DNA of 64,000 nucleotides from Hyparrhenia diplandra (lineage: Eukaryota > Streptophyta > Magnoliopsida > Poales > Poaceae). The notes under the pieces were generated by a model. That model was not told the DNA's origin, did not search any database, and saw only the letters and a program-made list of their open reading frames with translations. The position numbers and the translations under genes are program-made. The DNA lies in contig JADLZK010010454.1 in assembly GCA_015847255.1 (NCBI GenBank), positions 248,001 through 312,000 on the forward strand. The letters run 5' to 3'. Shown one piece after another: positions 1-11,167 of the stretch (its first letter is position 1; every line of letters starts with the position of its first letter).

Positions 1-411
1 TCCTGCTCCTCTCTGTCGTCGTCGCCGGCCACACCGCCGCAGCAGCGAGAGTTTTGGCGGCGGCGAGCTCCAGGAGCCAAGAGAGCCAAGAGGAGTATAG
101 AGATGTGAGTAGCGCCGAGCTAGCTGAGCTAGCCAGACTTTCCTGTGTAGCGTCATACATGTCGTCGTTTTTAGCATTTTCCTGTGTAGCATGTACAATA
201 TTGTGCTCGCTCACACATTTAATTTAACCAATATGTATAGGTGTATGAGGAGAAGGCGATGAGCTTCGCGGCGGGCAACGATGAGCAGTGTGGCGGCGCC
301 GCCACCGCCACCGCCGGAGGGGGAGGAGAGGACGTTGAGGAGTGCCTGATGAGGAGGACACTGGTGGCGCACACCGACTACATCTACACCCAGGGAGGAG
401 GCCACAACTAG
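1..411 (+). CDS. PSK: Phytosulfokine (PSK) precursor, 3' part; 5' end outside window
   Basis: The gene encodes a secreted prepropeptide from which the sulfated pentapeptide growth factor phytosulfokine is cut. The mature peptide YIYTQ is encoded at 379-393, preceded by AHTD and followed by GGGHN and a stop at 409-411. The upstream part has the family layout: a hydrophobic leader end (LLLSVVVAG), a variable middle, an acidic segment with two Cys (DEQC and EECL) and a dibasic RR ten residues before YIYTQ. There are two exons here, 3-104 and 241-411. The intron at 105-240 starts GTGAGT, ends TATAG and is phase 0, so the frame joins cleanly. No frame break is seen. In the family, tyrosine sulfation is by a Golgi sulfotransferase and release is by subtilases; perception is by the PSK receptor kinase. 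The start codon and most of the signal peptide lie left of the window. Confidence is high because the pentapeptide is exact and in the right frame. Confidence 0.93.
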
Positions 412-1267
412 TAGAGTAGCAGCAGGCAGGAAGCAGCTACCACACCTCAGATCAATGCTAGCTCGATCCAGTACGCATGCAGAGTCGGTTCGTTCCTTTT
501 GCAATCCGGCCGGCCGGATCATTGTTGTAGCCCATCGAGATGCCAAACTTCTGCACTCAAAAAAAAGACCCCAAACTTCGATCCATTATTGTCGATCCAT
601 TATTGTCGATTACATTCATATGTATGTAAAGTTTTTCTTTGATCTGGTTCAGTTGATTATATATTGGTGTTGTTGTCGACTGATATTATGTACTGTACGA
701 GCTTTGCAGCTGATAATTTCTTGATTCGAATGGGGCAGACAACAACGAAATTGCTGCTTAATTCGTTGTTAATTTCTTGATTAATTGTTGTCTGTGACAG
801 TACTGGGGCAGGAGGCCCTGCTGACCCGGCCTTGACTCTTGAGTAGGAACACGGCAAGGGATCTTCTAGGGATCTTCTAGTTGGTCTTGTACAACAACAC
901 ACATGGGAATGTTTAATTTGGTCCCACTCCAGTCCAGGCCTCCCAGCGACTGCATGTTTATTGACTCTCCGGCCGGCGAGTCTGTCCCTAGATCAACGCG
1001 TTTATAAATTGACTGGCCAGACTACTGAATTTTTATATATGAATTTATTAGGCGGTTAGGCAGGTGATTTGTTGAGTCGTCGTCCCAAGCTTTTCAGGGA
1101 CTCTTCTGAACATGCATGGAGATAGATTGAAGTCGAACAAGCACACATCTAATTCCAGTTTCGATACGAAATGAGTGTGTATGTACCAATGACTGGTAGG
1201 ATAGTTCATAAGTTTGGCAACGGAATAACCATGGAAGAACAACCATCAATCAAGCACATTTTCTCAA

Positions 1268-1357
<90 letters not shown>

Positions 1358-2439
1358 GCATGCATATCCTCCCGGATCAACGTCATAAAGATATCTTCTA
1401 AGCATCAATCAATCTGATGCCACAAACAACAAGCTGCCATGGATTAAAATGCAGGCAAGAAGCAGCAGCTGCAGTACAATCCTGTGACTCGATCGATCTT
1501 GTTCCATGTGCCATGTTCATAGTACGAGTTGACTTATGACCTCACGAGTGGACAACGAGGCAGTAGACCCCGGCCAGACCCTGACGTCTATGCCTCACCT
1601 AATTCACTTCATTTTATTTTATTTTCTGTCCAATATCAACCTAACTTGTTGATAGATCGCTGGCCGGATCGATCATGCGCATGCATCTAAATTATTCAGC
1701 GTCCAGCTTCTCGCTAAACTACAGATCAAAATTCAAAAGTGCGCTCCGGCCAATAATGGTTTCTCTTCGCCGCCACAAGATTTTAAATTGGTCATTACGT
1801 ACGTACAAATTGAATAAAACTAGGAAAAGATGCTTTCCTTCCGCCAGAATTTCTGGTGCTTGGCCAAATTTGGCCTAATTTCTGGTTACTCTCGTTTACT
1901 ATGTCACTTTTGAATTTGGACAACCAAATCTTATCCAAAACAACCAGTAATATTTTTTATTATAGAGTTCAAAATAAAATGATATCGGTCAAACTGCCAT
2001 AAAAGCAGTTTCATAGTAGTGTGAATTTGTTGTGCTCTGTATATAAATAATAACATTGCTATGGGCCAAAGTTATATCTTGTAACTGCGGTAATTTCCAA
2101 ATAGTACTTGGCCCCACTATGACATAGCGAAGTTGGTTCTCACCAGGGGTATCAGAGCACTGAGTCAAACCATAGAACAACCTAGACTGTACACACTATA
2201 CAACTTTCACTAATACTGCATGTTTGGATCAGTAATTTCCAACCTGAAAAGTGAAAAGGTAGGACCCGTGGAAACCCATGATTTTCACGACAGAAGTGTC
2301 GCAAATTCTGAAACAGTGGGAGTGGATCACACAATCCCCATGAAACCACATATTGGACATCAACCAAGATCATTGTATCCAATCGTATAATGGAATAGGA
2401 ACCACAAATTAAGCAGGATGATCAAGCCTGCTGGTGATG
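412..2439. other. Intergenic spacer between convergent PSK and BSD genes
   Basis: This holds the 3' flank of the PSK gene, a long AT microsatellite at 1270-1354, and the 3' flank of the minus-strand BSD gene (about 1880-2439). Small ORFs here have no recognisable domain and several are created by the AT run. No gene is supported. Confidence 0.6.
1270..1354. repeat. (AT)n microsatellite
   Basis: An uninterrupted run of about 42 AT dinucleotides. It encodes an artefactual Ile-Tyr repeat in one frame. Such a run is likely length-polymorphic. Confidence 0.95.
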
Positions 2440-5400
2440 TCAGGCTGCATCATCATCTTCCTCCAGATCACTGAAAGATACATCTTCATCATCTGCTATT
2501 GGAATTTTTGTGTTTCCTGGGTCACCACCAGTCTCCTCTTCCAGCCATTCATCCCCGTCGTCATCTTCGATGCCACCATCCTCAACATTAATGTCAACTT
2601 TTGATTGGTCACTGATGTCAGCCAGTGGTTGTTTATGCTGATCATCTTTAGGGGAGAGTTGTCTGTCAATGGTATTTCAGACATTTGCACATTCTGTTCT
2701 TCTTTTTTGCTCCATCTTCTGTAGAGAGATTGCGTGTACTTTCTTCCATCCTTGGCGTCAATGGTATTTCAGACATTTGCACATTCAGTTCTTCTTTTGC
2801 TGCATCGTCTGTAGAGAGATTGCGTGTGCTATCTTCCATCCTAGATGGCGTGACCACAGTGGTGTCTTTCCATATGGGCACTAGCTGTACAGGTACACTG
2901 CTGGTGGTATTATCTGAAGAAACAGCTCCAGTCTCGCTGATTGTATCATTTGATAGAATATCCTTTTTGATTGGTTGTGGCTTGCCGTAGTCTATGTTGC
3001 TAAAAGATGTGAGCATCGCGGAGTCATCTTGGCCCTTCAATACACCCAAAACCTCTACAGGAGAACCTAAAACACCATCTTCATTGCTGAAAGGCACAGG
3101 TACGGTGTCTCCATAGCTGCCTTGTAACTTTGTCCTATACTGCAAATCGTGTGACAACTTGTCTCTAGCTTCCAAAATCTGTGCCAAGGCAAACAGAAAC
3201 TGATCAGAAGTCTGCTAACAAACAATGTCTTGAGCTGGAAGATATCAGCTTATCTTTTGTGTAGTCAGCACAAATAAAAAGGTCTGTTGATACATCATAA
3301 CTAGTAAGAAAGCAAAAATCATCAGCAGAAACTACTAAAGCATTGAGAGCCAATGGAAAATGATGTTCTGTCAACATATCTGCCTCTCAAGACTCATGCA
3401 TGCATCTGAGGGCTAAAAAGTGTAATGAATTATTCAAACATAGGAGCTAATCATCTTCGTCATATTGCACTTTATGTCCCATGGGCCATGGCTTTTTGTT
3501 GAGTCAATATTCACTTGATGGCTAATTCTGACATTTGCTATTTGACATGTTTACTCTATTCATCACTTTATAATATGTCACTTCAGAGTTCAATTCTGGG
3601 AACAAATTTGGACTAAGGAAGAAACTGAGTCAATAGAAATACGTTAACAAATAAAACTGGACAAAGCACTCAGTTATTATAGAAAATTAGTAGAATATAA
3701 CGAATCACTTGAGGTGTACAGAACAAGCTAGTCCCATTCAAAACAAGGGATGTATTTGGATGAGTAACCCATCATGACTTGCAAGAAAGTAAATTTAATA
3801 GAAACTACTAAAGCATCAGAAACATTAGACTTTCTGTTAATTTATCAATATCTAAAGCATGTATGCCTGGGAGGATAACAATCCCAATGAATTGATTTAA
3901 CTATAAATTCTATGGTGAATCAATTCCAAACGGTTGCCTAGTGCAATGTGATTTAACTCCACTCCCTTGGAAGAGCAAAGGCAGCAAAAAATGCAAATTA
4001 GTTTCACTTTTAGGCAGGAGGAAGGGAATGTGGGAAGGTTTCACTAGCTTAGATGACATGAACGAGGTGCTGGATTCTTCTGATTATAATCCAATCGCAT
4101 TTGTGACACTTACACTTTCGATAAGTAAAGGCTTTGTGATCTCATCCAACAAAAAGGATAGGTTACATGGCAGGCACAGAAGCACAAATGTCGAGAGTGA
4201 ACATAAGTATGCTGCATGAGGTTATGATTAACCACTATATTTTTATGATTGTCGAAAAGTCAAAGAAATCAATGTTTTGAAATCAAATTCCAGAGTGAGG
4301 TCAAAGTGTCAAACTAATGATCAAGTTTCAGATGAAACATTAGGTAGTGCAAGGAGGGAACAACATAAATATGGCAATGACCATATGGACCATTTTACTC
4401 AAACAGTACAACATTTCATTTGAAGAATGCAAGTTCCTAGCCTTGTAGAGATCGCTCACTCATTCTGAAACTGTAACTATGATCTAAGTTTTTTTTTTTC
4501 CATAAAACACAAATTTCTTATATACATCTAGACCATATTCTCATGCATACTATCGCAATTCTCAAACGAGCATGATTTCCTTACCAGGACACAAAACCTT
4601 AGGTGCAAAATATGTCAAAGCAAAGTGCAAAGAAATCACAAGCACTTAAGTTTCTTGCCACCACAATCTTCCATGATTCCAAATACAATGTAGCAATATC
4701 AACATGTGAAACACAATACAGTCTCAATTTAACAACTAATCTAATCCTATCTGATTCACATTCCTTCACTCACCCCATCTAACAAATTTTAGGCTATTAG
4801 TGATCCACAGGGTGAACTTGTTACTGAATCATTAAAGACAACTAGCTAAGTTGACTAGCATCAAGAAACATCCTGAGTTAATAAGTGAATTTGTATTACA
4901 AACTCATTGAAGTGCTGAACTTAAGATGTCAAGGAAAATCACCTGTGGAGTGGATAAAACCTCAGCATCATCCTTCCTGAGCTTAGGATGCAGCAGCACG
5001 AAGTATATCTTCCAGAAGCAGCCCTCGCTCATATGACTGGGACAGAGCTCGATCCTCAGGTCAGCCAGCTCGGGCGCCAAGCTTTCCACTGCCAGGGCGT
5101 GATCTTGCTGCGCATCAGTCATGTCAAAATCTGCGCTCCAAGTCAACAATGCAGCTGATAATTACTTCATCTTAACTGAGGCCAATAAAGAAGAACTTCT
5201 GGGGAGGCAAGAAAGGAAGGAGAGCACGAACCATCGGAGTCGGCGTCGTCGGGTAGGAGGGGGGAAGTCGAGCCACAGCTCGGGCCGTGAGGCGGCGTCC
5301 CGCGCGAACGCGACCACCTCCTCGGTGACCCCCGCCGCCGCCTCCGCCCAGTCCGCGTCGCCTTCAGGGGGCAGCAGCGAGGACGCGATCTTGGCGAGAT

Positions 5401-5694
5401 CCGCTACGGCCTGGCGGCCCGGGAGCCTGGCGAGGCCGGCGCGGAACCGGCCCGCGATCTCGGCCGGGTCCGACGCCGCAGGGCGCCTCCGCCACCAGGC
5501 GCCGCGGGAGCAAGGAAGGAGGCGAGGCCCTGGAAGCGGTTCGCGAGCGCGCCGGTGAGCTCGGAGAGGTCCTCGCGGACGCCGCGCGGGGGCGAGGTTG
5601 ACCCCGGCGAGGCCGAGGGGCCCGGGTCGGTTGCTTCGGGTTCGTCCTCGGTAGCGAGGAGGGAGTTGGCGATGGAGCGCGCGAGCCACGCCAT
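2440..5694 (-). CDS. BSD-domain-containing protein, three exons, four homopolymer frame breaks
   Basis: Exons on the minus strand are 5232-5694, 4943-5130 and 2440-3178; introns have GT-AG ends (acceptors CGCAG and CACAG) and phases fit. Exon 1 starts MAWLARSIANSLL and carries a Pro/Gly/Ala-rich N-terminal segment. Exon 2 has the BSD core, with the stretch ELCPSHMSEGCFWKIYFVLL and the conserved F-W pair. Exon 3 encodes an acidic Ser/Thr-rich tail ending in a run of Asp/Glu before a TGA at 2440. BSD domains are known from TFIIH p62 and synapse-associated proteins; the exact role of these plant proteins is not established. The frame is broken four times, each in a homopolymer: G run 5481-5483, G run 5259-5264, T run 2703-2708 and G run 2651-2654. 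Splice sites and domain order are otherwise intact, so I favour sequencing error over true decay. Intron 2 (3179-4942) contains nothing recognisable. A LINE sits about 165 bp upstream of the ATG. Confidence 0.82.
2667..2845 (-). repeat. In-frame 30-codon tandem duplication in BSD exon 3
   Basis: Two adjacent copies of about 90 bp encode near-identical peptides, each containing STRNLST and then NVQMSEIPLT. The first is at about 2845-2756 and the second at 2755-2667; the second has one of the homopolymer frame breaks. The duplication lies in the acidic, probably disordered tail. Confidence 0.85.
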
Positions 5695-5846
5695 TGCCGG
5701 CGGCGAGGTCGGCGGCGGCGGTGCGGCCGTGCGGGAGCGAGCGATTGGAGCGGAGGGGAACAGGGGAAGGTTGTCCTGTGTCGTGGAGGTGTTGTTCTGT
5801 CACCGTCGAGTGGGTCCGGTAGTTGAGGATTACTTCGGCAGGACAT

Positions 5847-5859
5847 GAGAACACGTGAA
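5847..5859. repeat. LINE target-site duplication, left copy
   Basis: The 13-bp sequence gagaacacgtgaa is repeated exactly at 8187-8199, on the other side of the LINE. It defines the insertion point in the 5' flank of the BSD gene. Confidence 0.9.
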
Positions 5860-8186
5860 TTTTTTTTTTTTTTTGACAGAATCAGCAGGGGAGCCCTACC
5901 TATTTTTTTTTTGTATTTGAATTAAATGAAAGAATGGTTTATGTACAACTTTACAGAGCATCTAGGCTCAAAACAAAAATCAAAACAAAATTAAGTAAGG
6001 CTATCTCTCCACGTACTGATTTTGACTTTTTGCTTTCCTTGGACTTGATATACACCAATCCAATTTTATGGAGAAACCATCTTTTTCCACGTGCTCAGGC
6101 ATAATCTCCCATTATCAAAAATGATGTTATTTCTCATTTTCCAGATGATCCATGATGTTGTGATGACTATTTCTCTCGAAGATGCTATTATTAAACCGGG
6201 CTCTAGCTTGTAACATCATGTCAAGTGGAGGAAGATCGAGATCCCGTGAAATGGACAGACCATTGCCAACATGCTTTCTTTGAAATCACATCCAAAGAAC
6301 AGAGATGGATGGAGGACTCCTCGGTGTTCGATTGCATAGGACACAGGAGTAGTCATGGATTGATCCGCTTTTTTCTTCTCATAAGATTCCTTGTGTTGAG
6401 CCTATCTCTTAACAAAGAACCGTAAGAAAAAATTTGTGGTTTCCTAAGACACTTGAACCCCAAAGCCATTTAAATAATGGGGAGGCAGGGTTTGTATCTA
6501 GGAGCTTAGAGTATGCCTTTCGCTTTTATAAGTATCTCGAGCCCCAGTTGTAAGACCAAATGTCATTTGTATTTTCATTCCATTCTACTTCTCGTAAAAT
6601 TTCCAATAACTCACTAAGTTGAACTCGCAACTTGAGGCAAAGGCATGGGGCTAAAAGACCGTCAAGCTCATTATTCAAGAAATTTTATTGAGCATTTGGG
6701 TTTTCTAGCAAAGGAGAAGAGCCTGGGAATTTTGTTACCGTCGGGGTCTACCCAGATGTCAAACCATAGGGATATTGCATTTCCTTTCTTGGGCTTGCAA
6801 GTAGCAAATTTCTTTGAAGCAAATCAAAGAGCTTGAGTACATCCTTCCACCAAAATGATCCTACAGGTGATCTTGAGTGAGGAGGCACATTCTCATTTTG
6901 GTAGAAAGTTTTCCAGGTTAAAGAAACCCAAGGAAGATCTGCATGTTTATAAAATTTATCAAGATGTTTCATCAGAAGGGCATCATTTTGTTTCTCTATG
7001 TCAATGATCCCAAGGCCTCCATCTTCCTTTGGTTTGGTTGCCTCTTCCCAAGCCACTAGACATCCCCCTTTTCTATTTAGATCACCTTTGTCCCAAAGAC
7101 TATGTTTTCTATAGATATCCACTTGTTTCACTACCTGAGGGGGTAACTTCAGGCTGCACATGTAGAAGGTTGGGAGAGCTGAAAGGACTGAGTTAACCAA
7201 AATCAATCTTCCATTATAAGATAGCAGTTTACTGATGCCTGATAGCCTTTTCTCTATTCTGCTCAACATAGGGGTGAATTCAATTATTCCAGGTCTAGTA
7301 GTTCCCAGAGGAAGTCCTAGATAGGTGAAGGGAAGCTGTCCCACCTGACAATTCAGACAACTAGCCAACTGAGCAGCTCTAGTTGTTGTCATGTTGATTG
7401 GCACCAGACTGGATTTAGAGTAATTGACATTCAGGCCTGTAGATTCAGAGAATCTGGTTAACAAATCCTTTAGATTGTTGAGGGATGCTTCATCACCAGG
7501 AAGTATTAAGAGTGTGTCATCTGCATATTGAACTATAGGATAGTCAATAGGGAAATTCTCTGAAATGGGGTGTTTGATTGATCCACTTCTCCATGCTTTG
7601 TTGGTTATACTCTGAAGGAGGTCAGCAGCCAGCACAAAGAGCAAAGGTGAGAGAGGGTCACCTTGTCTCACACCTCTTTTGCAGGGAAATGGTCTGCCAG
7701 GGATTCCATTAAGAAGTATAGATGAAGATCCCGAAATGAAAGCAGGTTTTGAATCTAATCGTAGCCACTTGTTAGGGAATCCCTTGTGTTTCATGACCTC
7801 TAAAATGACTTGGTACTCCACCCCGCCAAAGGCCTTTTCAAAGTCTAGTTTTAGGATTACTATTTCCCTTTTGGATTTATGATAAATGTGCAGAACCGGA
7901 ATGCCCAAGCCAGACAATCTTGAATGGTTCTACCTTTGATGAAACCATATTGATTTGTGTGTATGATATCCAAGATAACTCTCGAAGTCTTCCGGAGAGG
8001 ATTTTTTGTAATTCCTTTCGAGGTGGAGTAGTTTAGCAAGGAGATAGGTCCGTAATCATTCATTCTCTGGATCATCAAGAAATGCCGGAGTCTAATTAAA
8101 GAAGATTTTGTAAGGCTATTTAAAGATTTCACCGCAATAACATTGACTTAACAAGCATCAATTCCTCCCACATTGCATTAATCCCC
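5860..8186 (-). mobile_element. L1-like LINE, 5'-truncated, with poly(A) and 13-bp target duplication
   Basis: The element lies on the minus strand. Its 3' end is the poly-T run at 5860-5874 on the plus strand, directly next to the left target duplication; its 5' end abuts the right duplication at 8187. It encodes reverse transcriptase and, towards 6000-6750, a decayed downstream region where L1-type plant elements carry a zf-RVT domain. ORF1, the endonuclease and the 5' UTR are missing, as expected for incomplete target-primed reverse transcription. The insertion splits the BSD 5' flank. Confidence 0.9.
6748..8132 (-). pseudogene. LINE reverse transcriptase remnant
   Basis: Two overlapping frames on the minus strand (8132-7860 and 7917-6748) together give a non-LTR reverse transcriptase: the GFIKGRTIQD region, LDFEKAF, the GVRQGDPLSPLLF block, the catalytic YADDT, and the YLGLPLG block typical of plant L1 elements. 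A one-base shift at about 7870-7915 breaks the frame, and several usually conserved positions after LDFEKAF are changed, so it is inactive. No host function is indicated. Confidence 0.9.
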
Positions 8187-8386
8187 GAGAACACGTGAAC
8201 TCGAATTCAACGTTCGACGAAGCAAAGCTTAAACCTTCAATATAAGACTATATAATAATATGGATTTTGTATATAAAAATTTCTTAAAATTTTCACATAT
8301 ATAAAATGCAATAGTAAAATTGAATTGATTGAATGGTTGCCAATCATCGCTTTTTTTAATCCAAGTTTATATGGAATATATATATA
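8187..8386. other. LINE target duplication (right copy) and displaced 5' flank of the BSD gene
   Basis: Starts with the second copy of the 13-bp target duplication (8187-8199). By orientation this DNA was continuous with 5846 before the LINE inserted and probably contains part of the original BSD promoter. AT-rich, no ORF of note. Confidence 0.55.
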
Positions 8387-8649
8387 CTCCCTCCGTTCTA
8401 AAAAAAAAAATACAATTCTAGCACAAGTTGTCGCGGTTTTAGTATCTCAAGTTTGATTAATTATAGATAAAAAACTATCAATATTTATGCTATCAAATAA
8501 ATCTCATTAGATTCGTTATGAAATGTAGATTTTTAATAAATTAATTTAAAGTCAAAAATAGGAATAGTATTTAGTAGAAATTTGGTCAAACATATGTCAC
8601 TTTTGATGGCACGGAACCCATAGTTGCAAGTATTGTAGAACGGAGGGAG
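8387..8649. mobile_element. Stowaway-type MITE
   Basis: 263 bp flanked by TA on both sides (8385-8386 and 8650-8651). Terminal inverted repeats begin ctccctccgttcta and end with its complement. AT-rich and non-coding; the TIR and TA duplication are those of Tc1/mariner-derived Stowaway elements. Confidence 0.92.
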
Positions 8650-8880
8650 TAATAAAACTAAATTCCCTCGAGTTGGTGGACCATGAAATGTCGAGCTTGC
8701 AAATATCTTGCGTTGATAGTGACTCGCAACCTTCTTGAAAAGGGAATAAGTTTGTTTTAGTTACAAACGACGAAAAACAACTTTGTTTTTCAAACAAAAT
8801 AGGACACACACAAGAAACTAAGGACTATAGTGTTGAGACTCCATACCTCTGATTAATTGTTGTAGTTTTATTGAAACATA

Positions 8881-9126
8881 CTCTCCTTAATCGAAAAAAG
8901 AATAGATTTCTAGAACTGGTAAGTCAATTTTTTTACTTTGACTGAATTTTTAAAAAAAATGTAACGATTTATGTTATTATTAAATTAATATCGTTAGATT
9001 TATCAAAAGAAAATATATTTTCGTATGGAATCTCAACACAGTATTACTCTTGTATATAAAGTTAGTCAAACTTAAAAAGCTTGACCGGCATGGATTCTAG
9101 GAATTCATTTATTCGAAACGGAGGAG
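8881..9126. mobile_element. Stowaway-like MITE, degenerate termini
   Basis: 246 bp with flanking TA. Left end ctctccttaatcga and right end tcgaaacggaggag are imperfect inverted complements. Interior is AT-rich and non-coding. Confidence 0.75.
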
Positions 9127-9433
9127 TACATGTTTGATTGAGCTACCGATTATACAACACTTCCATCATTTTTGCTTGCAAACTCAAACAACAATGGCCG
9201 CTCATGATTACGTGAAGGAAGCAAATCTGTGACTTCTACCCTACTAATGCACCAACTTCTTAGCGTTCAAAACTATTCAAATGAACGCTCAGATTACTCC
9301 CTTAATCTTCTCTCAAAGACTCAAACACCATCCAACGCCCGGGATCAAGTGTATGGTTCACTCCTAACGCCCGGATGCATGTGCGACAAATAAACTTCCT
9401 CCCATCAATTTTCCTCAATTTCCCCGAGATGTA
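9127..9433. other. Spacer, nothing recognised
   Basis: No ORF, repeat or RNA feature supported between the MITE and the start of the LTR element. Confidence 0.5.
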
Positions 9434-11167
9434 TGTTGGTATTTCTAACGTCACTAACTAGTAATGGCGTTTAGAAAGAATATCGATGTTGCTTGGATAA
9501 AACTAAAAGAAATATTCATTGCGATTCATAGCATATCCAAAAATGTTGTCATCCCTATAGTTAAACTACTAATATGCAAGGAATAAAATATTAGGTACTA
9601 TGCCTTGATAACTTCTTAATAAGTAAATAAACAATTATAATCGGTATCCGCAAGCTTACATATATGAATATACCATTGTAGCATTTTAACCGAGTAAGAA
9701 CCGTGTGTTGAATTTATATTCTACCACAGGGAAAGAAGTCTTCTATCATGAATTAACTATGCATAGGTGCTAAACATCTTAATCATCTCTCGTGTGCAAA
9801 GCTTAAGTGTTAAACTTATCAATTAATTAAACAAGGATCAAAAGTTCACAATAAAGATAATGATAAAGTTCTTGATAAATAGATTCAACCAAAGTCATAT
9901 CTAAGTGGGCTTAAAATAGAAAGTGTCAAACAAAGGATCTATAGCAATTCATAGGCTAGCTAGCATTAGAAACTCCAATATGTAACTCTAAACTATAAGT
10001 TAGATCTACTCAATTAGTGCAATACATCTAACAATCATTGAAGAAAGACTAATTAAATCCTTACATGAGGACGTAATCCGTGAAGACTAAGGCCGAAACT
10101 TAGAACAACCCGAATAATATCATCCGCTAGGCCTACATACGGGATGGATTGCAAAGGACTCAATGGTGTTGTCACCACCCACGATCTACCACACGACCCG
10201 CACATAGGGTGCAAACGTAAATAAGATCTAATCACCACGATTACATCATCTCTACCACTCACCCATGATATCAATAGATGAGCGCTATACTAATCCATGT
10301 ATGAACATAACAGTAATTCAACTATGCTAAACGTGTAATCAAAGTAAATACTAGAACAAATAATCTCGAATATAAACATGATCAAGATATTCATATTAAG
10401 AACGTGTCCGAACTTGAAGACTACTTTACAATGAAGAACTTACAAGAACGAGGCCTGATCTTGAGCCGGCCTCCGACGATCCGAGCGGATTTCTCCCTTC
10501 CTACTAGTTCTAGTCTTGATTGCTACTCTTCCTAAAGCGATGTTTCTACAAGCGTGGGATATGACTTGGATCTTGAAGCGTTGTTGCTGAATTGAGAACT
10601 TGATGATCTAAAAAGGGGGTCTAGGGGTCTATATATATGGGTCTTCTTATGTCCCTTCAGCTTCAAGCAGCGATGTGGTACTAATCTTTGATTCATCTCG
10701 CTTCTACCGACGCTCTGATCAAACCGACGTTAAACAACCCGTTTAGATTTGCGCCTAGAGGCGCGGTGGAGGAAGGTTCCCGAGATGTGGCTTGCTTGGC
10801 GGCCAAAGTAGGGCCGATCGGCCCCATTATTGCCGATCGCCCGTGGGGAGTCCCCTCGGGTCCCGGCCGCGCGCGCCGTGGCTTCCGGAGTCTTCTAGAT
10901 GATGTTTTCTTCTGTCAAGTTTGGTCCACGCCGGGATTAACCCGAGCCTTCTAGAGTCTTTCTCTGAGTTGATTGCGCTGCGCCGCACAGAAGTCGTATG
11001 GCTCGCTTTAACTCGGCTGTTTTTTCGTTTTAGTCCCCGCAATTCACAACATTACCAAAACTGATGGAAATATGTTAGTGACCCCCTATTCTAGGTTGTT
11101 TTTATTATTTATACCCCTTTCTCATGTTTAATTGATTAATAATTTTATATGATAACAAGTGTCAACA
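9434..11167 (-). repeat. 3' LTR of the non-autonomous element
   Basis: Complete LTR, TGTTGACAC...ACCAACA on the minus strand. It contains a TATA-like tatatata near 10630-10640 and, upstream on the minus strand, a GC-rich palindromic patch (gggccgatcggcccc at about 10811) in the presumed U3 promoter. Confidence 0.9.

Noticed and set aside
1171..1401. 76-codon ORF across the AT microsatellite
   Set aside because: Most of it is an Ile-Tyr repeat made by the AT run; no domain.
3941..4219. 92-codon plus-strand ORF inside BSD intron 2
   Set aside because: Antisense to the intron, no domain, no repeat of the frame elsewhere, no splice or promoter support.
5121..5848. Plus-strand GC-rich ORFs opposite BSD exon 1
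   Set aside because: Shadows of the GC-rich exon on the other strand; the minus-strand reading has splice sites and domain continuity.
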